A stretch of DNA of 34,578 nucleotides from Acidobacteriota bacterium (GCA_963169175.1 CAUJFK010000063.1:1-34578); one strand, 5' to 3'. Positions 20,880 to 30,465 are shown, counted from the stretch's first letter. Translations and numbers: made by a program. Notes: generated from the letters alone by a model not told the origin.

Positions 20880-21425
20880 CTACCTGCCGAGGTATGTGAC
20901 CGAAACGCGGCGTCTTCCAAAACGTCTTGCCTCAGCACAGCTTGGCATCCAGATATCGAGTTCACGGCCCTTAACGCCGCCGCCGGTATCGGATACAAGA
21001 TAGTTACCGCTGTATGCTCCGCTAATACTAATGCGGCTGCCCAGCGGCAGAAGCCTTGGGTCGGCCGCGATTATTCCTCGCCTTACGCCATGGCCCATGG
21101 CCGTTCTTCCCTTCAGACAGTAGGCGGTGGCCGTGAACATTCCCCGGCTGGCGCCTGCTATCGCCTTGGATGAAACTGTTTTTTCAACGAGCTTGTTCTT
21201 TTCCTGCTTGTCCTGTTTATCCTGCCCTTGTTCTACCTCTGTTACTTCCCTTGTTTCAGTTTCAACCGCTGTTTCTATATTCGTATCTATAATTAAGTTA
21301 CTTACTTCAATTTGCGAATCGTTCGCTGAACTGAGTGCGTATTCCGTCTCGGCTGTTCCGTAAAAAACAGTCCCGAACAAACCGATTATTGACAGAATAA
21401 CGCCTCCTCTAACGAGATTTGTCAT
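20880..21425 (-). CDS. 3D (Asp-Asp-Asp)-domain protein, predicted exported
   Basis: TATAYCLKGRTAMGHGVRRGIIAADPRLLPLGSRISISGAYSGNYLVSDTGGGVKGRELDIWMPS matches the 3D/MltA-like fold. Confidence 0.85.
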   Translation of the reverse strand: MTNLVRGGVILSIIGLFGTVFYGTAETEYALSSANDSQIEVSNLIIDTNIETAVETETREVTEVEQGQDKQDKQEKNKLVEKTVSSKAIAGASRGMFTATAYCLKGRTAMGHGVRRGIIAADPRLLPLGSRISISGAYSGNYLVSDTGGGVKGRELDIWMPSCAEARRFGRRRVSVTYLGR

Positions 21426-21780
21426 TCTTGATTGCTCCTCAGTCTTTTGCCTTCAATCGTAAAGCGCAGCAATAGCGAATGGATCCTGGGTAAAGATTCG
21501 GTCGCGTTTCGTTGCCTTTTTAACGCATAAGATCGAAGACTGGGGCAGCGGGTTATTCCGCCTGTTCCGCACCGGTCGCGGCACGAACATTTCAAGAGGC
21601 TAGCACCTTTTCTCCCCGCGTGTCCACCCGAAAAAAGCCCACAACTCCTTATTCTGTATGCAATTGCTGTATTTGCAGTAATTTAGGGGTTGTATTTTTT
21701 TTTGATTTTGTTACACTTTTCAAGCCCTGAATGGGTGTCAATTTCCAGGATATCCCAACATTTCAAAAGAGGAACAATCT

Positions 21781-22143
21781 ATGCAGGAACGCCGCCAAGG
21801 TGCGAGATATCCCGTCTCGTTCCCAATTCGGGTCAAGTGGAGGGAGGAAGGTTCAAGCTTTACCGAGGAAGGCCTGACCGAGAATGTGGCCGTCGCCGGA
21901 GCACTTGTATATCTTCCGCGAAAGCTGCCATCGGTCGGATCGAAGGTCGAGCTGACGATAACGGAACACTCGGACGATGAGGTCAGCGTAACGGCCCAGG
22001 TCATCCGTCTTGAACGCAACGCCGCGCATCCGCAGGTCGCCCTGAACCTGCTCGACGGAATGCGGGCGTGGAAAAAGAAGGTCTGGGAACACGCCGCAGA
22101 AACCATCGCGGCCGAAAGGCCCGAAGACGTGGACGAGTGGTAA
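21781..22143 (+). CDS. PilZ-domain protein
   Basis: MQERRQGARYPVSFPIRVKW...TENVAVAGALVYLPRKLPSVGSKVELTI (R..R...D/N.S.xG-like arrangement). Confidence 0.75.
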   Translation: MQERRQGARYPVSFPIRVKWREEGSSFTEEGLTENVAVAGALVYLPRKLPSVGSKVELTITEHSDDEVSVTAQVIRLERNAAHPQVALNLLDGMRAWKKKVWEHAAETIAAERPEDVDEW

Positions 22144-22200
22144 ATATCCGCTCACTCTCTATTTGACCGCCAGCCAGCAACCGACGCACAATTCTCGTGT

Positions 22201-23388
22201 ATGAAAATTCTGGTACTCGGAGCGGGCCGTATGGGTTACGGCGGCGCTTATGACCTTGTGCACAATTCACCCGACGTTGAGCGGGTCACAATCGCCGATT
22301 TTGACGCGAAAAAAGCCGAAGAGGCAGCCGCAAAGGTCGGCACCGCAAGAATCGAACCGCGGCATGCGGATGCATCAGTTTACCGTGAAATGGTAGCCTT
22401 GATGGCCGGACATGATTCAGTCATCTCGTGCGTAAATTATTGGTACAACGAATCGCTTTCGCGGGCGGCTATCGAAACAAAAACCAACTTCTGCGATCTT
22501 GGCGGCAACAACTATGTCGTCGATGAGCAGCTTGCCCTTGATGCCGAGGCAAAGGCCGCCGGCATCAGCATTATCCCCGACTGCGGGCTTGCTCCCGGCA
22601 TGGTGTCGATACTGGCCATGCACGGCGCGGCCAGGTTTGATCGGCTTGATGGGCTGCGCATCCGCGTCGGCGGCCTGCCGCAAGATCCGAAGCCGCCGCT
22701 CGATTATCAGCTTGTGTTTAGCGTTGAGGGGTTGATCAACGAGTATGTGGAGGCCGCACGCGTTATCCGCGACGGCAAGGTAATTGAAGTTCCGTCAATG
22801 ACCGAGCTTGAATCGCTCGAATTCGACGGATTTCCGCCGCTCGAGGCGTTTCAGACCAGCGGCGGCACTTCAACACTGCCGGATTCTTTTCTTGGAAAGC
22901 TCAAGGAACTAGATTACAAGACCATCCGCTACGCCGGACATTGCGAAAAATTCAAGACAATGATCGACCTCGGCCTGTGTTCGAGCGAAGAGATAGTTGC
23001 CGATTATGTGAAGGTAAAACCCCGAAAGGTCTTCGGTGAATTGCTCCAGCAGCACCTGCCCGCCGACGGCCCGGACTACGTTCTGGTTAGATTGGAGTTC
23101 GTCGGCCAAAAGGCGGAAACACGACCGGTAGGGAGTGTGCCCCCGAACACGGATGGACGTTCACATCTCCGCTACGACATCGTCGATAAGCAGGACGAAA
23201 CCACCGGCCTCTCCGCAATGATGCGAACCACCGCATTCCCGGCGTCGATAATCGCTCAAATGATGGCAAAAGGCGAAGTAATAATGCGCGGGGCAACGCC
23301 GCAGGAAAAGGCGATCGATCCAGAACGATTCGTTGCCGAATTAGAACGCCGAAACATTACGATCGACGCGGTTGGATGGAATAGGTGA
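22201..23388 (+). CDS. Saccharopine dehydrogenase-family oxidoreductase
   Basis: MKILVLGAGRMGYGGAYDLVHNSPDVERVTIADFDAKKAEEAAAKVG Rossmann fold; DCGLAPGMVSILAMHG typical of the family. Confidence 0.88.
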   Translation: MKILVLGAGRMGYGGAYDLVHNSPDVERVTIADFDAKKAEEAAAKVGTARIEPRHADASVYREMVALMAGHDSVISCVNYWYNESLSRAAIETKTNFCDLGGNNYVVDEQLALDAEAKAAGISIIPDCGLAPGMVSILAMHGAARFDRLDGLRIRVGGLPQDPKPPLDYQLVFSVEGLINEYVEAARVIRDGKVIEVPSMTELESLEFDGFPPLEAFQTSGGTSTLPDSFLGKLKELDYKTIRYAGHCEKFKTMIDLGLCSSEEIVADYVKVKPRKVFGELLQQHLPADGPDYVLVRLEFVGQKAETRPVGSVPPNTDGRSHLRYDIVDKQDETTGLSAMMRTTAFPASIIAQMMAKGEVIMRGATPQEKAIDPERFVAELERRNITIDAVGWNR

Positions 23389-23400
23389 GGGTGCGTAAGT

Positions 23401-24021
23401 TTACAATACCTGCCAACGAAATGTGACGGATTTGTTCGGCACGTGCGCGATCACTACAAGCTTCACGATCTGTTGGTAATTTTTTTCATTTCTGTCCGTG
23501 GTCCGCAGCAGATAGATGCTGCCTAATCTAACTGTAGCCCAGTTGTCTTTAGATGGACGGGCCTTGAGCAAAGCGTCAGATCTCTCAAGTTCCTGAGTCG
23601 TGTGTGCCCGACGATCTGCCAGAATAAAAATTTTGCCGTCTTTTATTTGAATAGACGCGAATCCCTGGCCATTTCCGACCGTTTCCTCATACTTGTATTT
23701 CCGCTGAAGCTCTGCCGACGTTCCGATGTCGATTATAGTGCCTTCTCGTCCGCCTTCAACGCCGACCGTAAAGGCGTCAGCGTTGTAACTGTTATAGTTA
23801 ATATCGCTGCACCGGTTGCGTACCTCGTTCGCCTGAAAGAGACTTCCATAACCACCGTCTCGGAAGCAGAGGGATTGAGCCAGAGGATCGCGGGCGTACA
23901 GCGTTGATATCCCGGTCTGGACCTCGTTCGCCGTCGGGGCGGCCTGGGCTATGCTGAAAGTGGTACAGAAGAACAGCGAAACGGAAAAGACCGCCCCAAT
24001 CATAATGCAATTCGTTTTCAT
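23401..24021 (-). CDS. Hypothetical secreted protein
   Basis: Start taken at MKTNCIMIGAVFSVSLFFCTTFSIAQAAPTANEVQTG (24021) with signal peptide; the ORF-track extension to 24456 overlaps the sigma-factor gene and is rejected. Confidence 0.65.
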   Translation of the reverse strand: MKTNCIMIGAVFSVSLFFCTTFSIAQAAPTANEVQTGISTLYARDPLAQSLCFRDGGYGSLFQANEVRNRCSDINYNSYNADAFTVGVEGGREGTIIDIGTSAELQRKYKYEETVGNGQGFASIQIKDGKIFILADRRAHTTQELERSDALLKARPSKDNWATVRLGSIYLLRTTDRNEKNYQQIVKLVVIAHVPNKSVTFRWQVL

Positions 24022-24095
24022 GGCAATTTTCGCGGACGTGATGGTTAAAAAATAAATCGGCCGCAACTCGTTCAAAGTAACGGCCGGATAGTATA

Positions 24096-24764
24096 TTAGG
24101 CGCGAATTCCAATCAAGCGCGGATTCGCCTTTTTCTTCAACAGCTTTCGCAGTTTGAGTCTTGCCTTGTGAAGCTGGGATTTTGACGTGCCGACCGAGCA
24201 TCCGAGGATGCGGGCCACTTCTTCGTGTTCGAAGCCCTCGACGTCGTGAAGGACGAACACGTTCTTGTACCCTTCGGGCAGTTGGTCGATCGCATTTTCG
24301 AGTGCGATCTTGTCCACGATCCGCATCCTCTCCGGGTCGGCCGTGCCCGTTACGATCTGGTCGGGCGTTTCGCCTTCTTCGGTCACTTTTTCGAATTTCA
24401 CGTTCCTTTTGCGAAAGTGCATCAGGACCTGGTTTACCGTCAAACGGTGCAGCCATGTCGTAAAGGCCGAATCGCCGCGAAAGCTGCCAACCTTGCGGTA
24501 AAGCTGGATAAACACGTCCTGCGTAAGGTCCTCCGCTTCGAATGCGTTTTGAAGCATTCGTAAACAGATCGAATAGACCCGGCGGTGGTGGCGGTGATAT
24601 ATCTCTTCAAAAGCGGCCATATCACCCTTTGCCGCAGCCTGAGTAAGGTCAAAATCCTTTGCCTTGGACGAGTTCGCGACTGTGGGTTTAGCAACTCCGC
24701 CGCGAACCGTTACATCAGCCGTGCTGGTCTGGAATATCGGATAGTCTAATGTTTCTGTGGTCAT
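24096..24764 (-). CDS. ECF-type RNA polymerase sigma factor
   Basis: [60 protein letters not shown] (region 2) and [43 protein letters not shown] (region 4). Confidence 0.93.
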   Translation of the reverse strand: MTTETLDYPIFQTSTADVTVRGGVAKPTVANSSKAKDFDLTQAAAKGDMAAFEEIYHRHHRRVYSICLRMLQNAFEAEDLTQDVFIQLYRKVGSFRGDSAFTTWLHRLTVNQVLMHFRKRNVKFEKVTEEGETPDQIVTGTADPERMRIVDKIALENAIDQLPEGYKNVFVLHDVEGFEHEEVARILGCSVGTSKSQLHKARLKLRKLLKKKANPRLIGIRA

Positions 24765-24850
24765 TGCTTGTTCCCCCCCGTATCAGTGAGCTTCAATTGG
24801 CGTGCCAAACTGTGAGTGACCAGATTGATCCATATATTTGAACGGTCGAA

Positions 24851-24876
24851 CCTGTAAAAAGTTGCGTTTTTACAGG
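24851..24876. promoter_or_regulatory. Perfect inverted repeat between divergent genes
   Basis: cctgtaaaaa-gttgcg-tttttacagg, 10-bp perfect arms. Confidence 0.55.
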
Positions 24877-25060
24877 CATACTTTGTAATTCGGGGAACAT
24901 CTCAGTCTGGATTCAATACGATCTTACTGAACGGCTTAGGTTGCCGATACACTATTTCGTGTGTATTGAATCAATTCGCCGCTATTGCCGGGCCGGGTTC
25001 GGTGCTATTATGGAATTCCAACCGCCGCACCTGATATTCCAGGCAAATGGCGGACTTGAA

Positions 25061-25780
25061 ATGGTTCGGAAATCATCAAAGATCACTATCCTTTTCCTTC
25101 TTCTGCTCAATCTGCTTGCGGTTTCCGCATATACGCAGCCGAGCAGCCAGGAAATAGGCGAGGATGACGGCATTCCCGTCCTGGTGAAGCACCTGCCGGA
25201 ATGGCAAAGCGTTCGTTCGAGCACGGTTTCTATTACGGATTCAGCGGGCCTCGCACAGGCCGTTGGCGCAAGGCCGATTGTGGCGCTGATAGAATTTGCA
25301 GGCGGGACCGAAGCGGTCAAGGCCGACTACGCGGCGGGCAAACTGCTGATAGTAGAATTTACAAACCCACAGGGATCATCCGACGCTAACGCCAAGATCT
25401 TGCGGCAACTTGCCGAAAACCCTGAACCCACAACAGTTTACAAGCGGATCGGCAATTACAATGCCTTTGTCTTTGACGCCGCCGATCAGAATGCCGCCGC
25501 CGGCCTACTGGACCAGGTCAAATATCAAAAGACAATTCAGTGGCTGGGTGAAGACCCATATCTCGCCGAAAAGATCGGGCGCTACTTTGCCACAACCGCA
25601 CGCGATGTGATGCTTTCGACGGTGATGTGGATCGTGGGCGGCCTCGGGCTGTCGATCGTCCTCGGCATAATCGCCGGCTTGGTATTTTTCCGTATGCGCG
25701 AGCAGCAGCGTGCCACCTGGAGCCGGTTTACCGACGCCGGCGGCATGACCAGGCTCAACCTCGACGAACTTAGTGAGTAG
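25061..25780 (+). CDS. Hypothetical exported protein with C-terminal TM helix
   Basis: MVRKSSKITILFLLLLNLLAVSAYTQPSSQ signal peptide; STVMWIVGGLGLSIVLGIIAGLVFFRMREQQ TM segment near the C-terminus. Confidence 0.7.
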   Translation: MVRKSSKITILFLLLLNLLAVSAYTQPSSQEIGEDDGIPVLVKHLPEWQSVRSSTVSITDSAGLAQAVGARPIVALIEFAGGTEAVKADYAAGKLLIVEFTNPQGSSDANAKILRQLAENPEPTTVYKRIGNYNAFVFDAADQNAAAGLLDQVKYQKTIQWLGEDPYLAEKIGRYFATTARDVMLSTVMWIVGGLGLSIVLGIIAGLVFFRMREQQRATWSRFTDAGGMTRLNLDELSE

Positions 25781-25791
25781 GGCGACGGGGC

Positions 25792-26916
25792 CTATGGCAG
25801 GGCCTCGATCAACCGTTCAATATCCCCCGAGTTATTAAAGAAATGCGGTGCGATCCGCAGAACATCGTTTCGCGGGCTGACAACAATGTTTTCAGCAATC
25901 AAGCGTTCGGCGATAGAGTTGCAATCCAGGCCGCTGCGATGCCTGATGCACACGATCGCGGACTTCTCACCTGCCTCGCGTGAGCTAACTATTTCATACT
26001 CCTTTGCCGCCAGGCGTTCGCAGAGTTCATCCGACAGGCTCCCCAGGTGCTTTTCGATACGGTCAAGGCCGGTCTCCTTAAGAAGAGTAAGGCTTGCCTC
26101 AAGCCCATAAAACAGCGACGACGCGCCTGTACCGCTTTCCCATGCCAGGGCGTTTGGCTTTAGCGGCTGCGTGCGGTCGCCAAAATCCCAGGGCGTGGCA
26201 ACGCTTATCCAGCCCACAAAAGAAGGTTCTACCCGCTCACGGGCCCGGTCTGATATGTACAGAATGCCGCAGCCTTCGGGTGCGCAAAGCCATTTGTGGC
26301 TCGCTCCCGATGCAATATCAACGAATTGGCCCGGCAGATCGAAACCGCACGCACCCAGGCCCTGAATTACATCTACCGCGAACAAAGCGTCGACGGAACG
26401 CGCCGCCCGGCCAATGCGTTCAAGATCGGCCCGAAAACCCGAGCCATACTGGACCGCACTGATCGCTACCAGCCGTGTCCGGCTGTCGATCATGCCGATC
26501 AGCTCGTCAAGATCGATCCGCCCGTTATGGTCCGGGGACAGCCGCAGTTCCACCCCGAAGCGATCACGGGCCATTCGCCATGGATAGAAATTTGCCGGAA
26601 ATTCGTACTCATAACTAACAATGTTGTCGCCGGCCTTCCAGGAAATCCCGTTAGCTACGGATGCAAAGCCGTCGGACGTATTACGCATGAACGCGACCTG
26701 TTCAGCACGCACGCCAAGCATCTCGGCCACCAGTTCGCGAGCGCGGTTCTTCGTGGCTACCCATTCGGGATAATTTTTTGACCCATTCGCCGAAACGTCT
26801 GTCAATTGAGAGTTTATGGCTTCTATGGCCATTGTCGGGATCGGGGCGACTGCGGCACTGTTCAGATAGTTATAGGTCGCAAGAGCTGGAAAATGTGCTC
26901 GAATTTGGTCGTTCAT
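25792..26916 (-). CDS. Class V aminotransferase (cysteine desulfurase-like)
   Basis: YNLNSAAVAPIP-like N-terminus, AVDVIQGLGACGFDLPG...DIASGASHKWLCAPEGCGILYI (PLP-Lys region SHKWL). Confidence 0.87.
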   Translation of the reverse strand: MNDQIRAHFPALATYNYLNSAAVAPIPTMAIEAINSQLTDVSANGSKNYPEWVATKNRARELVAEMLGVRAEQVAFMRNTSDGFASVANGISWKAGDNIVSYEYEFPANFYPWRMARDRFGVELRLSPDHNGRIDLDELIGMIDSRTRLVAISAVQYGSGFRADLERIGRAARSVDALFAVDVIQGLGACGFDLPGQFVDIASGASHKWLCAPEGCGILYISDRARERVEPSFVGWISVATPWDFGDRTQPLKPNALAWESGTGASSLFYGLEASLTLLKETGLDRIEKHLGSLSDELCERLAAKEYEIVSSREAGEKSAIVCIRHRSGLDCNSIAERLIAENIVVSPRNDVLRIAPHFFNNSGDIERLIEALP

Positions 26917-27046
26917 ATATTAAAAGAGGTTCCCACAAGCCGGCTGCACTACCGCGAATGACGCGAATCAAGAATCGAAAGCCCACGAAACGACATTTTT
27001 GTTTTGGGAACGGTGCATGTATAGGCTTTGGGCCCAATAAAAATCT

Positions 27047-27075
27047 TTGACAAACCCCGTGGCCGATTGTAACTT
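27047..27075 (+). promoter_or_regulatory. Candidate sigma70-type promoter for signal peptidase gene
   Basis: TTGACA (27047-27052), 17-nt spacer, TAACTT (27070-27075). Confidence 0.45.
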
Positions 27076-27135
27076 CTAAGATGGTGGAACGCGCTAGAGC
27101 GCTCATGGGCGTTCTTTCAATCTTTAGTAACCAGT

Positions 27136-27837
27136 ATGTTCGAGTTTCGCAGGAAAAACCAAATCGAATTTGGCATGATCTCGCCAGGTGACGACCCCGA
27201 CATCGATGTCGTCCGCACGCGGCGTGAGTCGCGGCAAGGACTTTGGATGGAGAGCCTTCGCCTTGTGCGTGATGTTTTTCTGATCATTGTGGTCTTTGTA
27301 CTTCTCGGCGTGTTTGCGGTGCAGCCGGTTGTTGTCGAGGGCACATCGATGCTGCCGCAGCTGCATGACGGCGAACGGCTTCTGGTCAACAAGCTTGTTT
27401 ACTATAAATGGCGAAGTGTTAGCTGGGGCCATTTGGAACGCGGCGATATTGTCGTTTTCTGGTACCCGAGCGACCCGGATAAAAGCTACGTCAAGCGGGT
27501 TATCGGCCTTCCGGGCGAGACGGTCGAGGTCCGCAACGGCAAGGTTTATATTAACGGCCACGAATTGGTCGAACCCTATATCGACACGATCCACAACCAA
27601 AACCTTCGCGAAAACATCATCAAGGCCGTCGATCAGCATTATTACTTTGTAATGGGCGACAACCGCGACAATTCTTCTGATTCGCGTATCTGGGGCCTCG
27701 TGCCCGAAAAGTACATCTACGGCAAAGCCTTCTTTCGTTACTGGAGCCCGTCAAAAGCAGGATTCCTGGAACACGGCGACTACGACATCCCCGAACCGAA
27801 AACTCTTGAAGAGCTAAAAGCTGAAGAGCAGGAGTAA
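27136..27837 (+). CDS. lepB: Signal peptidase I
   Basis: VVVEGTSMLPQLHDGERLLVNKL (catalytic Ser), KSYVKRVIGLPGE (catalytic Lys), MGDNRDNSSDSR box E. Confidence 0.95.
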   Translation: MFEFRRKNQIEFGMISPGDDPDIDVVRTRRESRQGLWMESLRLVRDVFLIIVVFVLLGVFAVQPVVVEGTSMLPQLHDGERLLVNKLVYYKWRSVSWGHLERGDIVVFWYPSDPDKSYVKRVIGLPGETVEVRNGKVYINGHELVEPYIDTIHNQNLRENIIKAVDQHYYFVMGDNRDNSSDSRIWGLVPEKYIYGKAFFRYWSPSKAGFLEHGDYDIPEPKTLEELKAEEQE

Positions 27838-27862
27838 ATATCTACGCACTGGAACATCGGGG

Positions 27863-27893
27863 GGCACAGTGATATTAACCTCTTCACTGTGCC
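27863..27893. terminator. Hairpin between convergent lepB and LytTR regulator genes
   Basis: ggcacagtga / tcactgtgcc perfect 10-bp stem with 11-nt loop; no clear T-run. Confidence 0.45.
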
Positions 27894-27919
27894 ATGAGTG
27901 TCTCTGTGGTAAAAATCCC

Positions 27920-28687
27920 TCAAACCTGATTCTCGAACAACTCAAGCAGTCTTTCGCGGTAGTTGCGGCTTAGCGCCAACTCGGTACCGTTTCTCAGGAT
28001 CACCGCGTAATCACCGCTGAACATGGGATGCAGTTCCTTGATGCGGTCGATGTTGACGACCGTCGAGCGATGGATCCTGAAAAACTTGTCCGGGTCGAGC
28101 TTTGCCTCGATTCCGTTCATCGTCTCGCGGATCATATGCGACTCGCGGCCGGCGTGCAGCTTTACGTAATTGCCCGCCGCCTCAATATAGTCGATGTCAT
28201 CGACCTTAAGGAAAAACACACGGCCGACCGATTTTACGACCAGGCGTTCAAGGTATTTCTTTTCGGTCTTTAGATCTTTGATCAGCGAGGCGAGCCGCTC
28301 ATCCAATTGGCCTATGCGCTTTGTCTCGATCTGGCTGCGGGCGTGCTCGACCGCCTTGTGAAGGCGTTCGCGATTGAAGGGTTTCAACAGATAATCAAGG
28401 GCGTGCACATCAAACGCCTGAATGGCGTACTGATCGTAGGCGGTAACAAAAATGACCGCGGGCATCGCTTTTTCATCCAGGGCCTTGACCACCTCAAACC
28501 CGTTCTTTTCGGGCATTTGAATGTCAAGAAATACGAGGTCCGGCCTCTGCTCTTTGATCGCCCGAACAGCTTCCCGTCCGTTGCCGCATTCGCCGATGAT
28601 CTGAATTTCATCCTCGTCGCGCAGAAATCGCCGCACCCGATCGCGTGCCAATGGTTCATCATCGACGATCAAAGTATTGATCTTCAT
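27920..28687 (-). CDS. LytTR-family response regulator
   Basis: Receiver (TLIVDDEPLARDRVRRFL, LVFLDIQMPEKNGFEV, KPF) plus LytTR (FFLKVDDIDYIEAAGNYVKLH, FRIHRSTVVNIDRIKEL). Confidence 0.93.
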   Translation of the reverse strand: MKINTLIVDDEPLARDRVRRFLRDEDEIQIIGECGNGREAVRAIKEQRPDLVFLDIQMPEKNGFEVVKALDEKAMPAVIFVTAYDQYAIQAFDVHALDYLLKPFNRERLHKAVEHARSQIETKRIGQLDERLASLIKDLKTEKKYLERLVVKSVGRVFFLKVDDIDYIEAAGNYVKLHAGRESHMIRETMNGIEAKLDPDKFFRIHRSTVVNIDRIKELHPMFSGDYAVILRNGTELALSRNYRERLLELFENQV

Positions 28688-29829
28688 TCCGCGCTTTCGT
28701 CAAACTGTCTCGCCGCCCGCGGGACGAGCGTACATTGCCTGTACGGGATCACCAGATCGACCGCCAGGCCGGTCACTTCTTCATTTCTAAGCAGAAATGA
28801 ATGAGCTTCTCCGTACAGATGCCGCAAGCGGCGGCGTGTGTTCGATATACCGACGCCTTCGATAAGATGTTCAAGATCGCCGGCGGGCACGCCAAGGCCG
28901 TTGTCACGCACGGTCAGCGATAAATTGCCATTCCGCCGCGAGGCATCGATCTCGATCTTGCCGCCGTCCGACCGCGGGCCGATGCCGTGCTTGATCGCGT
29001 TTTCGACCAGCGGCTGCAGGATCATATTCGGCACGCTTGCGTCCAAGGTTTCGGGCGCGATATGCATCTCGACCTTTAGCCTGTCGTGAAACCGCGTTAG
29101 TTCTATCTCAAGATATTTTTCCAGAAATTCGAGTTCCTGCTTGAGCGATATCTCCTGCACTTCAAGATTTTCGAACGACATTCGAAGCAGGTCGCTGAGG
29201 TCTGAGATCATTCGCTCGGCCGATTCGGGATCGCGGTAGATAAGTTCCGAGATGGCGTTCAGAGTGTTGAAAAGAAAATGCGGGTGAAGCTGCATTTTTA
29301 ATACCTGCAGCCGCGTCGTTGCCAACCGAGCCTCAAGCTGCGAGGTGCGCAATTCGCGCTCGCGGTATTTGCGGTAATAACGGATCGCCTGCTGAAACCC
29401 GAGAACGCCCCAATAGATGGCGACGCCGAGGTGGACATTCACAAGCAGCAAGATCTTGAATTTTTCAAAATAGGTCGCATCGGCAAACCGCTGCATATAG
29501 CCGAGCTTTGGCAGGATGAACGCATCGACCGAAAGCTGAACGACCGCGACGACAATGCTCGCGACAAAATGAACGGGCAGGCTCAGTTTCCAACCGCCGT
29601 TCTCGAACGTAAATTTTCGCCCCAGCCAGAGAATGAACGGACTGATCAAAAACCACACATACCCGGACGAAAGCTGCCACGTCAGCACCCGCCAGAAAGG
29701 CGTCGGGTTTTCGGACAGCCGGCTTTGCAATGCCACCTGGCTTGTAAAAATAAGCCCAAGCAAGGTCCAAACACCCCATATCGCCAGCCATTTCAGGTGC
29801 CTTTTCTCAAGAGCGGATTCAAGGTTCAT
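28684..29829 (-). CDS. LytS/YehU-type sensor histidine kinase
   Basis: LKMQLHPHFLFNTLNAISELIYRDPESAERMISDLSDLLR and IKHGIG...DNGLGVP; overlaps the regulator start by 4 bp. Confidence 0.92.
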   Translation of the reverse strand: MNLESALEKRHLKWLAIWGVWTLLGLIFTSQVALQSRLSENPTPFWRVLTWQLSSGYVWFLISPFILWLGRKFTFENGGWKLSLPVHFVASIVVAVVQLSVDAFILPKLGYMQRFADATYFEKFKILLLVNVHLGVAIYWGVLGFQQAIRYYRKYRERELRTSQLEARLATTRLQVLKMQLHPHFLFNTLNAISELIYRDPESAERMISDLSDLLRMSFENLEVQEISLKQELEFLEKYLEIELTRFHDRLKVEMHIAPETLDASVPNMILQPLVENAIKHGIGPRSDGGKIEIDASRRNGNLSLTVRDNGLGVPAGDLEHLIEGVGISNTRRRLRHLYGEAHSFLLRNEEVTGLAVDLVIPYRQCTLVPRAARQFDESAE

Positions 29830-29882
29830 CTTTGTTCTCTTTTATCACCGAAGCGTGCATTCCACAATAACAGTTGTGATAA

Positions 29883-29898
29883 AGCGATAATTATCGCT
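29883..29898. promoter_or_regulatory. Perfect 16-bp palindrome upstream of the LytS-like gene
   Basis: agcgataattatcgct is its own reverse complement; cacaa-taacag-ttgtg inverted repeat lies at 29863-29878. Confidence 0.45.
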
Positions 29899-30238
29899 GA
29901 CGACCGGACTTTTCTTTCGTCAAGTCTGGCCCGCGGCAGATTCAAGGTAGGCCGCTGTAGTTAACAGCATCTTGTTCGCGGGTTTTCTTATCTTCTTTCT
30001 TCTGCTTCATGGTCAAGGGCCCAGGCTTTGCGGCCATGAAAGACACGGATCAAGAAAGTGAATCACACGTACTTTGTGCCCTTTGTGTCTTCAACTTGGT
30101 GAGCTTTGTGTTAAGAAAAACCATTAACACGAATACCGTAAACGGCGGACACAAAATTCGTCGAACCAGAAGAGATCGGCAAGAACTATTTCCAAATTAT
30201 CGTTTTCAGTCCACTAGTACCGATCTATCTCGCAGGCG

Positions 30239-30244
30239 TATAAT
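30239..30244 (+). promoter_or_regulatory. Candidate -10 box TATAAT, 8 nt before the ATG at 30253
   Basis: cgcaggcgTATAATtctaaattATG. Confidence 0.4.
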
Positions 30245-30252
30245 TCTAAATT

Positions 30253-30465
30253 ATGAACGAATCAAGGGAAGCACTGGAAAACCGCAGAAACGAGATACTT
30301 GCACAACTTCGCGAAAGCAGCGACGATCTCCAGATCGAACTCGACCGCGACCCCGAGGAACAAGCAATTCAGTTAGAACAATTCGACGTCCCCGCCACAT
30401 TCGCCGCAAACCTCCGCCGCGAACTGGCTCAGGTCGAAGAGCAATTGGACACGTTCGATGGCTAA
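30253..30465 (+). CDS. Small coiled-coil-like protein (70 aa), DksA/TraR-like segment without zinc finger
   Basis: MNESREALENRRNEILAQLRESSDDLQIELDRDPEEQAIQLEQFDVPATFAANLRRELAQVEEQLDTFDG; DPEEQAIQLE and LRRELAQVEEQL resemble the DksA helical hairpin. Confidence 0.55.
   Translation: MNESREALENRRNEILAQLRESSDDLQIELDRDPEEQAIQLEQFDVPATFAANLRRELAQVEEQLDTFDG

Noticed and set aside
21426-21780. c-di-AMP (ydaO-type) riboswitch upstream of the 3D-domain gene
   Set aside because: Such genes are known targets elsewhere and the leader is long, but I could not match the conserved ydaO core on the minus strand. An Infernal cmsearch of this interval would decide.
23401-24456. 351-aa ORF as a single protein
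   Set aside because: The N-terminal ~145 residues overlap the ECF sigma gene in another frame; a signal-peptide start at 24021 explains the real gene.
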